Assembly (NCBI RefSeq): GCF_014905555.1
Contig: NZ_BNGS01000003.1
Coordinates: forward strand, 897,430 to 961,429
Direction: 5' to 3'
Source of the DNA: Streptomyces sp. Y2F8-2
GTDB taxonomy: Bacteria; Actinomycetota; Actinomycetes; Streptomycetales; Streptomycetaceae
DNA: 64,000 nucleotides
Part shown: positions 9,631 to 18,994 of the stretch, piece after piece
Layout: every line of letters begins with the position of its first letter
Position numbering within the stretch: position 1 is the stretch's first letter
Program-made: the position numbers and the translations under genes
Notes under the pieces: model-generated
Databases searched by the model: none
Seen by the model: the letters and a program-made list of their open reading frames with translations, nothing else
Told to the model about the DNA's origin: nothing

Positions 9631-9921
9631 CCGGGCGGTGACCGGACGGCACGGGTTTCGCCGGCGCCAGGCGGGTGACCCGGAGACCGGCCCCCAGGGG
9701 TGAACGCCGACGAAACGTGCGTCGTGCGCAATCCTCACGAGACTGTGATGTCTCGGACGGCGCGGTACCCCGGCCTGTCGGAGATACTGACCGAAGGTTT
9801 AGGGTTCGGCTGCCCGCCGCCCTCAGGCCCTCGAGCGGGCACCGGACCAGAAGCGACAGCGCAGTGTGCGGCAAGGCCGGGAGGGGCTCAGGCACACGAC
9901 GCTTTTGGGGGGCTTGGACCT

Positions 9922-12390
9922 ATGGACCCGAACAACCCGGGACCCGAGCAGTACGGCCGGGACGGCGCTGGCGACGCGCCGGGCCGACGACCGCCGCGGG
10001 ACCCCATCACACCCGACTTCGGACAGCCGGCACCGGCACTCGCCCGTACCGTCCAACTCGTGACGGGCGACTTCCTGCTCACCGTCAACCCCGTCGACGG
10101 CAGCGAGATCGAGGTCTGCCCGCCTGGGGAGCGCCCCGCGCGCCCGGCCAGGTGCACCGCCGACGAGCGCAGCGGCCGCGAGCGCGCCGCCAGGCCGCCC
10201 GTACCGCCCGGGCCCTCGCAGGCACGGCTGCCGCTGCTCGAGCGCCAGGAGGAGCGCGAGCGGCTGGTGCGGCTGCTGGCCCGCGGCCGCTCGGTCCGGC
10301 TCACCGGACCCTCCGGCTCCGGTCGCACCACGCTCCTCGACGTCGTCGCCGAGGACTGCGCGGATCTCGCGCCCGACGGCGTCGTACGCCTGACCGGCTT
10401 CCGGCGCACCACCGACGACCTGCTGTACGACCTCTTCGCCGCCGTCCACAAGGCGCCTCGGCACCGGCCCGACCGGGAGGAGCTGCTCGGGTACGTCCGC
10501 GAGATCGGCGCCGTCGTCGTCCTGGACGACCTGGAGTTCGGCGGCAGCGCGCTCGACGAGCTGCTGGACGCCACACCCGAGTGCGCGTTCCTGCTCTCCG
10601 CCACGCCCGACGTGCCCGCGCCCTCCGCCGGCTCGCACGTGGAGGAGGTCTTCCTCGGCGGACTCGCCCGCGCCGGAGGCCTGGAACTCCTCGAACACGC
10701 GGTCGGCCGCGACCTCACCGAGGAGGAGGCGAACTGGGCGGGCGACCTGTGGTTCGAGTCCGAGGGACTGCCGCTGCGCTTCGTGCAGGCCGGGGCGCTG
10801 CTCAGGCAGCGCGACCGGCAGCGGGCCGACGAGGGCGCCGTCGACGAGTTCGGCGTCTTCCAGGACGTCGACGTCCCCGTCGACGCGCCCTTCGACGCCG
10901 GGGACGACCGTGACGTGCCGCTGCCGTCACTCGCCGAGGCCGCCGCGCCCGCCCCGCTGCTCGCCTCCCGGCTCAGCGCCTCCGCGCGTGAGACGCTGAA
11001 GTTCGCGGTCGCGCTCGGCGGAGAGGTGCCGCACCAGACGCACCTGCCGGCCCTCGTCGACGACACGCACGCGGACGCGGCGCTCGCCGAACTCGTCGGC
11101 TGCGCCCTGGTCTCCCCGGTCGGCTCCCGATACCGGCTCGCGGCCGGAGTGCTGACCCAGCTGGAGGCCGCCGGATACGCGACCGGCGCGGAGGAGTACG
11201 CGCTCAAGGCCGCCCAGCACTACTCCTGGTGGGCCGGGCACCCCTCGGTCACGCCCGAGAGGGTCTCCGCGGAGGCCGACGCCGTACTGGCCGCGCTGAG
11301 CGCCCTCGTGCCCGTCACCTCCCCGCCCGCCGAGGGCGAGCACAGCGCGGCGGTCCTCCTGGCCCGGCAGGCGGCGCCCGCGCTGGCCGCGGGGCTGCAC
11401 TGGAGCGCCTGGGAGCGGGCACTGCGCTCCGGCGCGGAGGCGTCCCGGCTGGCCGGTGAGGTCGGGGAGCAGGCCTACTTCCATCACGAGCTGGGCGTCT
11501 TCGCGCTCTGCGGCGGACAGCTCGACCGGGCGCGGGCCGAGCTGGAGGCGTCCATCGGGCTGCGCGGCGCCCTCGCCGACAAGCGCGGCACGGTCGCGGG
11601 GCGGCGCGCCCTTGCCCTGGTCGCCGACCGGTCCGGTGAGACGCCGCCCGGTGTGGAGCTGCCCGCGGAACCGACCCCGCCGACCGGCTTCCTGGTGCCC
11701 ACGCCCTCCGACGACATGGGGACCCTGCTCACCCGGCAGGCGTCGGCCCGCCCGTCCGGCGGCCTGCGCGGCGCGGCCAAGGGCACCCGGCGCAACCTGG
11801 TGGCCGCGGGTGCGGGCGCGGCCCTGGTCGCGGTGCTCGGCACGGTCGTCACGCTCGGCATGACGTCGAACGACGACGGCAAGGCCCCGGCGGACCAGGT
11901 CCGCGTGGGCCCTTCGGCAAGCCAGGGCACGGACGGCGGAGGCTTGGGAGCGGACAAGGCGGGCGACGACTCGGGCGGCAAGTCCGGTTCGGGCTCGGTG
12001 GGCGCGGCGACGGCGAAGGCTTCCGGCGGGACCGGCACGCCCGGTACTACGGGCGGCCCGACGCCGGGCACCTCGGATCAGCCGTCGAGCGATCCGACGG
12101 GTACGCAGGGGTCGACTCCGCCGAAGTCGACCTCGAAGCCGTCGTCGAAGCCGACTCCGACGAAGTCGTCCACGCCGACGCCCCCCAAGCCGTCGTCGAG
12201 CAGCCCGTCGCCGGACCCGACGCAGACGACGCCGCCCGCCGACCCGCCACCGACGACCTCGGCCCCGCCGAGCACGTCCACGTCCGCCAGCGGCCCCGCC
12301 TCCAGCGCCCCTGCCACGTCAAGCAGTTCGGCAAGTGCCCCCACCACCACCGGCTCCGGCACCCCGAGCAGCCCCGGCACGGTGATGTAG
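9922..12390 (+). CDS. Membrane-anchored P-loop NTPase with a long Ser/Thr/Pro-rich tail
   Basis: 822-residue protein. A variable N-terminus (1-105) leads to a Walker A motif GPSGSGRTTL at about 129-138 and a Walker B strand AVVVLDDLEF at about 197-206. Helical ATPase/TPR-like sequence follows to about 560, with an AELEASIGLRGALADKRG repeat-like helix near 545. A single transmembrane helix lies at about 624-646. The last 175 residues are almost only Ser, Thr, Pro, Gly and Ala, typical of an extracytoplasmic wall-spanning or glycosylated stalk. The ATG at 9922 follows a G-rich ribosome site. The layout (cytoplasmic NTPase, one helix, exported tail) suggests a signalling or surface-tethered STAND-like ATPase. 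No family name can be assigned. Confidence 0.82.
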   Translation: MDPNNPGPEQYGRDGAGDAPGRRPPRDPITPDFGQPAPALARTVQLVTGDFLLTVNPVDGSEIEVCPPGERPARPARCTADERSGRERAARPPVPPGPSQARLPLLERQEERERLVRLLARGRSVRLTGPSGSGRTTLLDVVAEDCADLAPDGVVRLTGFRRTTDDLLYDLFAAVHKAPRHRPDREELLGYVREIGAVVVLDDLEFGGSALDELLDATPECAFLLSATPDVPAPSAGSHVEEVFLGGLARAGGLELLEHAVGRDLTEEEANWAGDLWFESEGLPLRFVQAGALLRQRDRQRADEGAVDEFGVFQDVDVPVDAPFDAGDDRDVPLPSLAEAAAPAPLLASRLSASARETLKFAVALGGEVPHQTHLPALVDDTHADAALAELVGCALVSPVGSRYRLAAGVLTQLEAAGYATGAEEYALKAAQHYSWWAGHPSVTPERVSAEADAVLAALSALVPVTSPPAEGEHSAAVLLARQAAPALAAGLHWSAWERALRSGAEASRLAGEVGEQAYFHHELGVFALCGGQLDRARAELEASIGLRGALADKRGTVAGRRALALVADRSGETPPGVELPAEPTPPTGFLVPTPSDDMGTLLTRQASARPSGGLRGAAKGTRRNLVAAGAGAALVAVLGTVVTLGMTSNDDGKAPADQVRVGPSASQGTDGGGLGADKAGDDSGGKSGSGSVGAATAKASGGTGTPGTTGGPTPGTSDQPSSDPTGTQGSTPPKSTSKPSSKPTPTKSSTPTPPKPSSSSPSPDPTQTTPPADPPPTTSAPPSTSTSASGPASSAPATSSSSASAPTTTGSGTPSSPGTVM

Positions 12391-12407
12391 CGCCCCGGCG
12401 ACGCAAA

Positions 12408-12438
12408 AGGGCCGGGTCCGCCTTCCGGACCCGGCCCT
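12408..12438. terminator. Bidirectional terminator between the NTPase gene and nucS
   Basis: A perfect 13-bp stem (AGGGCCGGGTCCG with its complement) closes on a five-base loop between two convergent genes. An AAAA run precedes it on the plus strand and gives a T run for nucS on the minus strand. Confidence 0.88.
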
Positions 12439-12471
12439 CTGCCGTCGTACCGTCCCTCGGGACGAATCGCC

Positions 12472-13143
12472 TCAGAACAAGCGGAGCTTGTCGTCCTCGA
12501 TGCCCCTGAGGGCGTCGTAGTCCAGCACCGCACAGCTGATCCCGCGGTCCGTGGCCAGCACGCGGGCCTGCGGCTTGATCTCCTGGGCCGCGAAGATGCC
12601 GCGCACCGGCGCGAGGTGCGGGTCGCGGTTCAGGAGTTCCAGGTAGCGCGTGAGCTGTTCCACGCCGTCGATCTCGCCACGCCGTTTGATCTCCACCGCC
12701 ACGGTCTGCCCCTCGGCGTCCCGGCACAGGATGTCCACCGGCCCGATCGCCGTCATGTACTCGCGGCGGATCAGCGTGTAGCCCTCACCGAGGGTCTCGA
12801 TGCGGTCGGCGAGCAGTTCCTGAAGGTGCGCTTCCACGCCGTCCTTGATCAGCCCCGGGTCGACGCCGAGTTCGTGCGAGGAGTCGTGGAGGATCTCCTC
12901 CATCGTGATGATCAGTTTCTCGCCCGTCTTGTTGATCACGGTCCACACGCCCTCCTCGTCGCCCGAACCCTCCTTCAGCGTGCAGGGCGGCGACATCCAG
13001 TTGAGGGGCTTGTAGGCACGGTCGTCCGCGTGGATCGAGACGCTTCCGTCCGCCTTCACCAGGATCAGGCGGGGAGCGGAGGGGAGGTGAGCGGTGAGAC
13101 GGCCCGCGTAGTCGACGGAGCACCGGGCAATGACGAGACGCAT
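12472..13143 (-). CDS. nucS: NucS/EndoMS mismatch-specific endonuclease
   Basis: 223-residue endonuclease of the actinobacterial non-canonical mismatch-repair pathway, which cuts both strands at mismatches in place of MutS/MutL. The N-terminal beta domain (1-110) is followed by the nuclease core with Asp137 in GPVDILC and the E151-x-K153 pair in [12 protein letters not shown], then the helix [10 protein letters not shown]. The C-terminus ends KLRLF, the short motif through which NucS contacts the replication clamp. The ATG at 13143 gives the usual N-terminus MRLVIARC. It is a single gene, convergent with the NTPase gene. Confidence 0.95.
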   Translation of the reverse strand: MRLVIARCSVDYAGRLTAHLPSAPRLILVKADGSVSIHADDRAYKPLNWMSPPCTLKEGSGDEEGVWTVINKTGEKLIITMEEILHDSSHELGVDPGLIKDGVEAHLQELLADRIETLGEGYTLIRREYMTAIGPVDILCRDAEGQTVAVEIKRRGEIDGVEQLTRYLELLNRDPHLAPVRGIFAAQEIKPQARVLATDRGISCAVLDYDALRGIEDDKLRLF

Positions 13144-13424
13144 GGTCGGCAACGCTACTCGACGCCCCCGTCCGCACGCGATTCGACCTTGAGCGAGCCG
13201 GCCCCCGGCGCTCCTCCCTTTTTCCCGAGATGCCCCCGTTCGGTAATGGCTGGTTGTGTGCCCAGTGGGATTTCGCTGTGTTCGCATTTTCCTGGTGCCG
13301 TCATCGGCGGTTGCCTACCGTAGTGAACGGGAGGTCGCGAGGTGTGTACTCAGCGTGTTCGATATAGCGAACTCCCTCACTTGTCCATCAACCCCTGTTG
13401 TCTCGGGGTGCGAGAGGAGAACCC

Positions 13425-13817
13425 ATGTCGCTCGACGTCTCACCGGCCCTACTCGAACAGGCCGAGCGAGGCGAGGTCGACGAAGCCGAATTCGTCGACT
13501 GCGTCCGGACCTCCCTGCCCTACGCGTGGGAGATGATCAGCTCCCTGGTGGCCCAGCTGAAGGTGGACGGCGGTGACTTCGCCGACAACCAGACGCCCCC
13601 GCCGGACGAGCAGGCACGTGGACAGCTGCTGCGCGCGCTCGCGAGCGACGCGATACGCGGCGCGTTGCAGCGGCACTTCGGAGTGCGCCTGGCGTTCCAG
13701 AACTGCCACCGAGTGGCGGTGTTCCCGCTGGACTCCTCGGTGGACGACACGCTGGCCCGCTTCACCTCGGTCCGCAGCCAGCTCCTCAACCAGTCACCGG
13801 AGTTGCGCGACTGCTGA
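13425..13817 (+). CDS. SCO5389-family conserved actinobacterial protein
   Basis: 130-residue soluble protein with no signal peptide. It starts MSLDVSPALLEQA after a GAGAGGAGA ribosome site and ends in LARFTSVRSQLLNQSPEL. It is a highly conserved Streptomyces family of unknown function. The acidic N-terminus and the helical core with DAIRGALQRHFGVRLAFQNCHRV are visible, but no catalytic motif is. The 280 bp before it has no gene and should hold its own promoter. A large hairpin follows the stop codon. Confidence 0.85.
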   Translation: MSLDVSPALLEQAERGEVDEAEFVDCVRTSLPYAWEMISSLVAQLKVDGGDFADNQTPPPDEQARGQLLRALASDAIRGALQRHFGVRLAFQNCHRVAVFPLDSSVDDTLARFTSVRSQLLNQSPELRDC

Positions 13818-13835
13818 GACCCGCGGAGTCGTACG

Positions 13836-13883
13836 GCTTGCCGCTCCGCACGCGGGAAGTGCATCGGTTTCGGAGCGGCAAGC
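13836..13883 (+). terminator. Long hairpin after the SCO5389-family gene
   Basis: GCTTGCCGCTCCG (13836-13848) pairs perfectly with 13871-13883 around a 22-base loop. The right arm overlaps a 15-bp block (13875-13889) that is repeated at 13902-13916. It lies between convergent genes and probably terminates both. There is no T run, as is common in Streptomyces. Confidence 0.65.
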
Positions 13884-13936
13884 TCCCGCGTGTGCGGCAA
13901 TGCGGCAAGCTCCCGCATCCGTGACCCGCCCGGTGG

Positions 13937-14965
13937 TCAGCGGAGGTGGGGGAGTACCTCGGCGCCCAGCCTGCGGACGTTCTCCACCGTCGCCGCCAGG
14001 TCGCCGGAGCCCTCGACGAGCAGCGCGAAGCGTGTGATGCCGGTCCGCTCGGAGGTCGCCGCGAGCCGGTCGGCGCACAGCCGCGGGGTGCCCACCGGGT
14101 GCAGCCCGCAGAGGAGTTCGGTGTACGCGAGCGGGTCCCGCATCGCGCGGGCCCGCCCGTCCACCGTCACATGCGCGTCGAGCCCCTGTTTCAGCCAGCC
14201 TGGCATCGCCTTCGTCAGCGCCTCGACGGCGTCGGTGCGCCGGTCGGCGATCTGGCAGACACCGGCCGAGACATGGGCGGCGCCGGCGATCGTGTCGCCG
14301 TCGACTCCGGCCGCCTGCGCCTGACTCCGCCACAGCGCGACCATGTCCGCCTTCTCCTCGTCCCCCACGTGCATGCCGAGCAGCATCGGCAGCCCCCGCT
14401 CGGCCGCCAGCCGTACGCTCGCCGGCGAGGTGCAGGCGACGACGACCTCCGGGCCCTCGGCGTCCGTGAGTGACTCCGACGGGCGCGGGACGACGGGGAC
14501 TTCACGGAAGGTGAATCGTTCCCCCGCGGCGGCGACGGACGGTTCGCGCAGCCAGCGCACCAGCAGATCGAGTGATTCCGGGAAGCCCGTCTCATACGCC
14601 TTCAGTCCCGCGCCGAACACCTCCAGGTCCACCCACGGTCCGCCGCGCCCCACGCCGAGCGAGAACCGCCCGCCGGAGGTGATGTGCAGCAGCGCGGCCT
14701 GCTCGCCGAGTGCGACCGGGTGCGCGGTGGGCAGGACGCTCACCGCCGTGCCGACCCGGATCCGGCGGGTGCGGCCCAGCAGGAGGGCCGCCAGCGTGAT
14801 CGCCGACGGGCAGGTCCCGTACGGCACGAAGTGGTGCTCGGCCAGCCACACCGTGTCCAGGCCCGCCTCCTCGGCGGCCTCGGCCGACCGCACCGCGCGG
14901 TGCAGCGCCTCCCCCTGGCCCTGTCCCGGAAACTGGGCGGCCAGTACAAAACTTCCAACGCGCAT
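13937..14965 (-). CDS. LLM-class F420/FMN-dependent oxidoreductase
   Basis: 342-residue bacterial-luciferase-like monooxygenase fold. The N-terminal strand MRVGSFVLAAQFPGQ, the segment AGLDTVWLAEHHFVPYG, and the RIRVGTAVSVLPTAHPV and RFSLGVGRGGP segments are standard for the family and form the flavin or F420 pocket. The C-terminal part retains GTPRLCADRLAATSERTGI. An AGGAAG ribosome site precedes the ATG at 14965. The substrate cannot be read from the sequence, and flanking genes give no pathway. Confidence 0.87.
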   Translation of the reverse strand: MRVGSFVLAAQFPGQGQGEALHRAVRSAEAAEEAGLDTVWLAEHHFVPYGTCPSAITLAALLLGRTRRIRVGTAVSVLPTAHPVALGEQAALLHITSGGRFSLGVGRGGPWVDLEVFGAGLKAYETGFPESLDLLVRWLREPSVAAAGERFTFREVPVVPRPSESLTDAEGPEVVVACTSPASVRLAAERGLPMLLGMHVGDEEKADMVALWRSQAQAAGVDGDTIAGAAHVSAGVCQIADRRTDAVEALTKAMPGWLKQGLDAHVTVDGRARAMRDPLAYTELLCGLHPVGTPRLCADRLAATSERTGITRFALLVEGSGDLAATVENVRRLGAEVLPHLR

Positions 14966-15186
14966 CGCACTTCCTGCTTTCCTGGCTCCGACGCGGAGCT
15001 CCCCCACGGGGCATAACTGCCTGACATGTGCCCAAGTCACGGGTTGGCGGAGAGATTTGCGGATTGTCTGCCGAATGGGCCGTTGGGAGGGCGGATCCGC
15101 GGAGTTGGTGACGTACGCGTACCCCTGTCGGTGCCGCGTAGGCTGGATACGGCCGCTGCTCCCTGTATAGCCCTGTGAGGTGTCCC

Positions 15187-15516
15187 GTGTCCCCGCGTCG
15201 CAACCGACCCAAGGGCCCAGGCTCGTCCGGCCGGACCGCGGACGACGACAGGGAGCGGTACGGCGGCTGGCAGTCCACCGAGAGCTGGCAGGGCGAGGAG
15301 TGGAGCGTGCGCCATGTGGCGGGCGCGAGCGCCGAGGGCAAGACCTACCGGTGCCCCGGCTGCGACCAGGTGATCTCCTCGGGCGTCCCGCACGTGGTGG
15401 CCTGGCCCGCGTTCGCGGGGGTGGACGAACGCCGGCACTGGCACAAGTCCTGCTGGAACGCGAAGGACCGCCGCACCACGCGGGTGCAGCGGTCCCGTAA
15501 CGCGCCGAAGTACTGA
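15187..15516 (+). CDS. Small CxxC zinc-binding-type protein
   Basis: 109-residue basic protein. A disordered Arg/Gly-rich N-terminus leads to a compact domain with YRCPGCDQVISSG and, 30 residues later, HWHKSCW. This gives a Cys2-His-Cys arrangement suited to one zinc ion. The GTG at 15187 is chosen because it follows a GAGGTG site and gives the family-like start VSPRRNRPKG. The family is widespread in Streptomyces, has old and unsupported labels as ATP/GTP-binding protein, and has no known role. Confidence 0.78.
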   Translation: MSPRRNRPKGPGSSGRTADDDRERYGGWQSTESWQGEEWSVRHVAGASAEGKTYRCPGCDQVISSGVPHVVAWPAFAGVDERRHWHKSCWNAKDRRTTRVQRSRNAPKY

Positions 15517-15533
15517 GGCCCCGGGCCCGGGGC

Positions 15534-16403
15534 CTACACGTCCCGCCGCTCCAGCAGCAGCCAGGCGCCGGCGAAGGCGACGGCCGCGAGGCCGAGGACG
15601 ATCCACACCGGCTCCCAGCCCGTGGGGCCGGAGCCGCCGAGGGACTCCCCGTACAGGGCGCTGAGCTGGCTCGGGATCGAGTACTCCAGCAGGAACCTCT
15701 GCAAGCGCTGCATCGACTCCGAGAACAGGAACATCGCGATGACGAGCGGGGCGAGCACCAGGCCGATCATGATGGTGATGGCACCCGCCGAGTGCCGGAT
15801 GACGGAGCCCACGAACAGCGACAGCAGGCCGAGCAGCGCCACGTACAGGCCGATGCCGACCGTACCCTTCAGCCACTCCATGCCGGTGGGCTGGGCCAGG
15901 CCGTAGCTCTTCAGCATGGCGGTCTGGAGGATGCCGACGAGCAGCGCGGACACCGTCGTGATCACGAACGCCACGGCGAAGAAGACGATCGCCTTCGCCA
16001 GCAGCACCCTGGTCCGGCTCGGGCACGCGGTCATGGTCGTCCGGATCATCCCGGTGCCGTACTCGGACGCGGTGGTCAGCACGCCGAGCGTGATGATGCA
16101 GATGCTGCCGGTCAGGACTCCGCCGATCCCGAGGCCCAGCGGCGAGTTGCCCTCCAGGCGGGCATCCGACGCGGCGGCGATGGCGGCGAACAGCGTCCCG
16201 ATGCCGATCATGAGGACGAGGAAGACACCCAGCGTCCACATCGTGGAGCGCACCGACCTGATCTTCGTCCACTCCGAGGCGATGGCGTGTCCGAGGTGGG
16301 TGCGCACCACGGGGATCGGCGAGGTGTAGGTCGGGTACCCGGAACCGGGCGCCGCCTGCCAGGTGGGCGCGGCCTGCGGCATGGGGGGCTGGGGCGTGCT
16401 CAT
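15534..16403 (-). CDS. ABC-2 type transporter permease
   Basis: 289-residue membrane protein. A Pro/Gln-rich cytoplasmic N-terminus of about 35 residues precedes the segment ASEWTKIRSVRSTMWTL, typical of ABC-2 permeases of actinobacteria. Six membrane segments follow, ending with one before the basic tail LLLERRDV. The ATG overlaps the stop codon of the ATPase gene (ATGA). Export substrate unknown. Confidence 0.9.
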   Translation of the reverse strand: MSTPQPPMPQAAPTWQAAPGSGYPTYTSPIPVVRTHLGHAIASEWTKIRSVRSTMWTLGVFLVLMIGIGTLFAAIAAASDARLEGNSPLGLGIGGVLTGSICIITLGVLTTASEYGTGMIRTTMTACPSRTRVLLAKAIVFFAVAFVITTVSALLVGILQTAMLKSYGLAQPTGMEWLKGTVGIGLYVALLGLLSLFVGSVIRHSAGAITIMIGLVLAPLVIAMFLFSESMQRLQRFLLEYSIPSQLSALYGESLGGSGPTGWEPVWIVLGLAAVAFAGAWLLLERRDV

Positions 16404-17641
16404 CGGGCGTCCTCGGACTTGGTCGGGTCGGCAGCGGCGGTGGCGTCGGCGGCGGGCGCCTGCGCGGGCGGGGCGGCGGGGACCGGTGCCTGGTCCTGGG
16501 GCGCCGGCTGCGCATAGGGATTCGGCTGCTGCCCGGCGGACGGTGCGGGCGGGGCGGTGTACGGCCCCGTGGGCGGCTGCCCGGGCTGCGCCGGCATGGA
16601 GAACGGCTGTCCGCCCTGCTGCGGCGGCGGTGGGGCGTACCAGCCCGGCTGGCCCTGCCCCGGCACCGGGACCGGCGGCTGGACGCCGGGCGGCAGCGGC
16701 TGCATCAGGCCCGCCTTCTGGTCGATGCTCGAGCGGTAGTCGACGGCTCCCTGCGTCATCCGCATGTACGCCTCTTCGAGCGAGGCCTGGTGCGGCGACA
16801 GTTCCCACAGGCGCACGTCGGTGTCGTGCGCGATGTCGCTGATGCGGGGCAGCGGCAGCCCGGTGACCCGCAGCGCGCCGTCCTGCTCGGGCAGCACGTG
16901 CCCACCCGCCTCGGTGAGTGCGGCCGTCAGCTTCTCCCGCTGCTGCGGCTCGGTGTCGGGGGTGCGCACGCGGGCGAAGTCGGCGGAGTTGGCGGAGATG
17001 AAGTCCTTCACGCTCATGTCGGCGAGCAGCTGCCCGCGTCCGATCACGATCAGATGGTCGGCGGTGAGCGCCATCTCGCTCATCAGGTGGGAGGAGACGA
17101 AGACCGTACGGCCCTCCGCCGCGAGGGACTTCATCAGGTTGCGGACCCACAGGATGCCCTCGGGGTCGAGGCCGTTGACCGGTTCGTCGAACAGCAGCAC
17201 CTGAGGGTCGCCGAGCAGCGCGGCGGCGATGCCGAGCCGCTGCCCCATGCCGAGCGAGAAGCCCTTGGACCGCTTCCCGGCCACCTCCTGCAGGCCCACG
17301 ACGGCCAGCACCTCGTCCACGCGGCGGGCCGGGATGCCCGAGAGCTGGGCGAGGGACAGCAGGTGGTTGCGGGCGGCCCGGCCGCCGTGCACGGCCTTGG
17401 CGTCGAGCAGGGCGCCGACCTGGCGGGGCGCGTTGGGCAGCTTCCGGTAGGGGTAGCCGCCGATCGTCACCGTCCCCGAGGTCGGGTTGTCCAGGCCGAG
17501 GATCATCCGCATGGTCGTCGACTTGCCCGAGCCGTTCGGCCCGAGGAAGCCGGTGACGGCTCCCGGCCGCACCTGGAAGGAGAGGTTGTACACAGCGGTC
17601 TTGTCGCCGTAGCGCTTGGTCAGGCCGACTGCCTCGATCAT
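16400..17641 (-). CDS. ABC transporter ATP-binding protein with a Pro/Gln-rich tail
   Basis: 413 residues. The ATPase has Walker A GPNGSGKS at about 34-41, a slightly divergent signature SLGMGQRL, Walker B LLFDEPVNGLDP and the switch His in VSSHLMSE. The region to about 305 matches drug- or bacitracin-type export ATPases. The last 105 residues are a Pro/Gln/Gly/Ala tail, unusual for an ATPase and similar in composition to the N-terminus of its permease partner, so the two tails may interact. The ATG at 17641 lies just after GGTGCGGAG. Operon of two coupled genes. Confidence 0.92.
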   Translation of the reverse strand: MIEAVGLTKRYGDKTAVYNLSFQVRPGAVTGFLGPNGSGKSTTMRMILGLDNPTSGTVTIGGYPYRKLPNAPRQVGALLDAKAVHGGRAARNHLLSLAQLSGIPARRVDEVLAVVGLQEVAGKRSKGFSLGMGQRLGIAAALLGDPQVLLFDEPVNGLDPEGILWVRNLMKSLAAEGRTVFVSSHLMSEMALTADHLIVIGRGQLLADMSVKDFISANSADFARVRTPDTEPQQREKLTAALTEAGGHVLPEQDGALRVTGLPLPRISDIAHDTDVRLWELSPHQASLEEAYMRMTQGAVDYRSSIDQKAGLMQPLPPGVQPPVPVPGQGQPGWYAPPPPQQGGQPFSMPAQPGQPPTGPYTAPPAPSAGQQPNPYAQPAPQDQAPVPAAPPAQAPAADATAAADPTKSEDAR

Positions 17642-17810
17642 GCTCCGCACCCATCGCAAGGTTCAGCACAGCGGGGCGCACGCCCCCCGTAAGGGTTAGG
17701 AGGATATCGGGGCGCTGACGGTTCCGCCCAAGGGCAGGTAAAACCGCCTGCGGCCGGGCGTCGCGTCGTTTTCCACCCCCCGAACACGGTCCGAGGCCAC
17801 CCCGAGACGG

Positions 17811-17850
17811 CGCGAAGCCCCCCGCCACTCGAGTGACGGAGGGCTTCGCG
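17811..17850 (-). terminator. Composite hairpin downstream of filP
   Basis: CGCGAAGCCC (17811-17820) pairs with GGGCTTCGCG (17841-17850). The interior is nearly self-complementary around CACTCGAGTG, giving a long rod. It lies 28 bp beyond the filP stop codon and separates it from the ABC operon. Confidence 0.75.
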
Positions 17851-17877
17851 GATGTTCAGACGCCGTACGGCCCGGTG

Positions 17878-18813
17878 TTACCGGGACTGCTGCGCCGGGA
17901 CCCCGCGCGAGATCGGCTCGTCCTCGGCCGGCGTGCCGGTCGCGGCGACCGCGGCGCCCGTGAGCGTCGCCAGCATCTCGCGGACGTTGGTGAGCTGGGC
18001 GTTGATGGAGTCGCGACGGTTCGTCAGCGCCGCCAGCTCGCGCTCGGATTCCGAACGGATGCGGTCGGCCTTGGCGTTCGCGTCCGCGACGATGTCCTCG
18101 GCCTGGCGCTGGGCCGTCTCCACCGTCTGGCGAGCGCGGCGCTCGGCGTCCGTGCGCAGCTTCTCCGCCTCCAGGCGCAGCTGCTCGGCGCGGTGCTCGA
18201 TCTCCGCGAGGCGCTTCTCGGCCTTGGCCTGACGGGAGGCCAGGTCCCGCTCGGACTGCTCACGCCGCTTGGCGAGGTTCGTCTCGAAGTCGGCGGCGGC
18301 CTGCGCGGCCTTGGCGCGGGTCTCCTCGAAGAGGGCGTCCGCCTCCTCGCGCTTGGACTGGGCGTCCTTCTGGGCCTCGGCACGCAGCTGAGAGGCGTCG
18401 CTCTTGGCCTTCTCGACGATGCGGATGCCCTCTTCCTCGGCCTTGGCCTTGCGGTCCGCGGCGAACGACTCCGCGTCGTTGCGCACCTGCTGGGCGGCCG
18501 ACTCCGCGAGTTCGCGGTGCTGCTCGGCGGCGCGGCGGGCCTCCTCGCGCAGGTCCTTGGCCTCTTCCTCGGCGAGGCGGAGGATCTTCTCGACGCGCGC
18601 GCCGAGACCCGCGTAGGACGGCTCCGCGTCGCTGACGGCGGCCTGGGCGTTCTGCGTCTCGAGGTGGAGCTCCTCGATGCGCTTCTCCAGGGCGGTGATG
18701 CGGGCGAGAGCACTGTCACGGTCGGAGACGAGCTTGGAGATCCGTTCGTCCACCTGAGCGCGGTCGTACCCACGCCGCACAAGCTCGAAGCCGTAGGGGG
18801 AAGTGTCGCTCAT
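17878..18813 (-). CDS. filP: FilP, intermediate-filament-like cytoskeletal protein
   Basis: 311-residue coiled-coil protein that forms filament networks behind the hyphal tip and contributes to cell stiffness and polar growth with DivIVA and Scy. The N-terminus SPYGFELVRRGYDRAQVDERI is the DivIVA-like membrane/tip segment. Residues about 25-285 are an almost unbroken heptad/hendecad coil rich in Ala, Glu, Arg and Lys, ending in a short non-coiled tail with TLTGAAVAATGT. Length and layout match S. coelicolor FilP. Its larger relative Scy is encoded just upstream in the same orientation. Confidence 0.94.
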   Translation of the reverse strand: MSDTSPYGFELVRRGYDRAQVDERISKLVSDRDSALARITALEKRIEELHLETQNAQAAVSDAEPSYAGLGARVEKILRLAEEEAKDLREEARRAAEQHRELAESAAQQVRNDAESFAADRKAKAEEEGIRIVEKAKSDASQLRAEAQKDAQSKREEADALFEETRAKAAQAAADFETNLAKRREQSERDLASRQAKAEKRLAEIEHRAEQLRLEAEKLRTDAERRARQTVETAQRQAEDIVADANAKADRIRSESERELAALTNRRDSINAQLTNVREMLATLTGAAVAATGTPAEDEPISRGVPAQQSR

Positions 18814-18941
18814 GGGGTTCCTGTCGAATGAGACCGGTGAGGTGATAGGGGAATCCTAGGGCGCAAAGCGGCGTGTCATCGAGCGGATGCGTGTTTGATC
18901 TGGAGAATGACACTCCTTTTGGGTGGCTGAGCTGTCGGGGG

Positions 18942-18976
18942 GCTTGCCAGGAGCTGTACGGAGCCTCCCGGCAAGC
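18942..18976 (-). terminator. Hairpin between scy and filP
   Basis: GCTTGCCAGGAG (18942-18953) pairs with 18965-18976 with one mismatch, giving a 12-bp stem and 11-base loop about 20 bp after the scy stop codon. It may terminate or attenuate scy transcription before filP. Confidence 0.6.
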
Positions 18977-18994
18977 ATAGAACGACGCTTCTGG

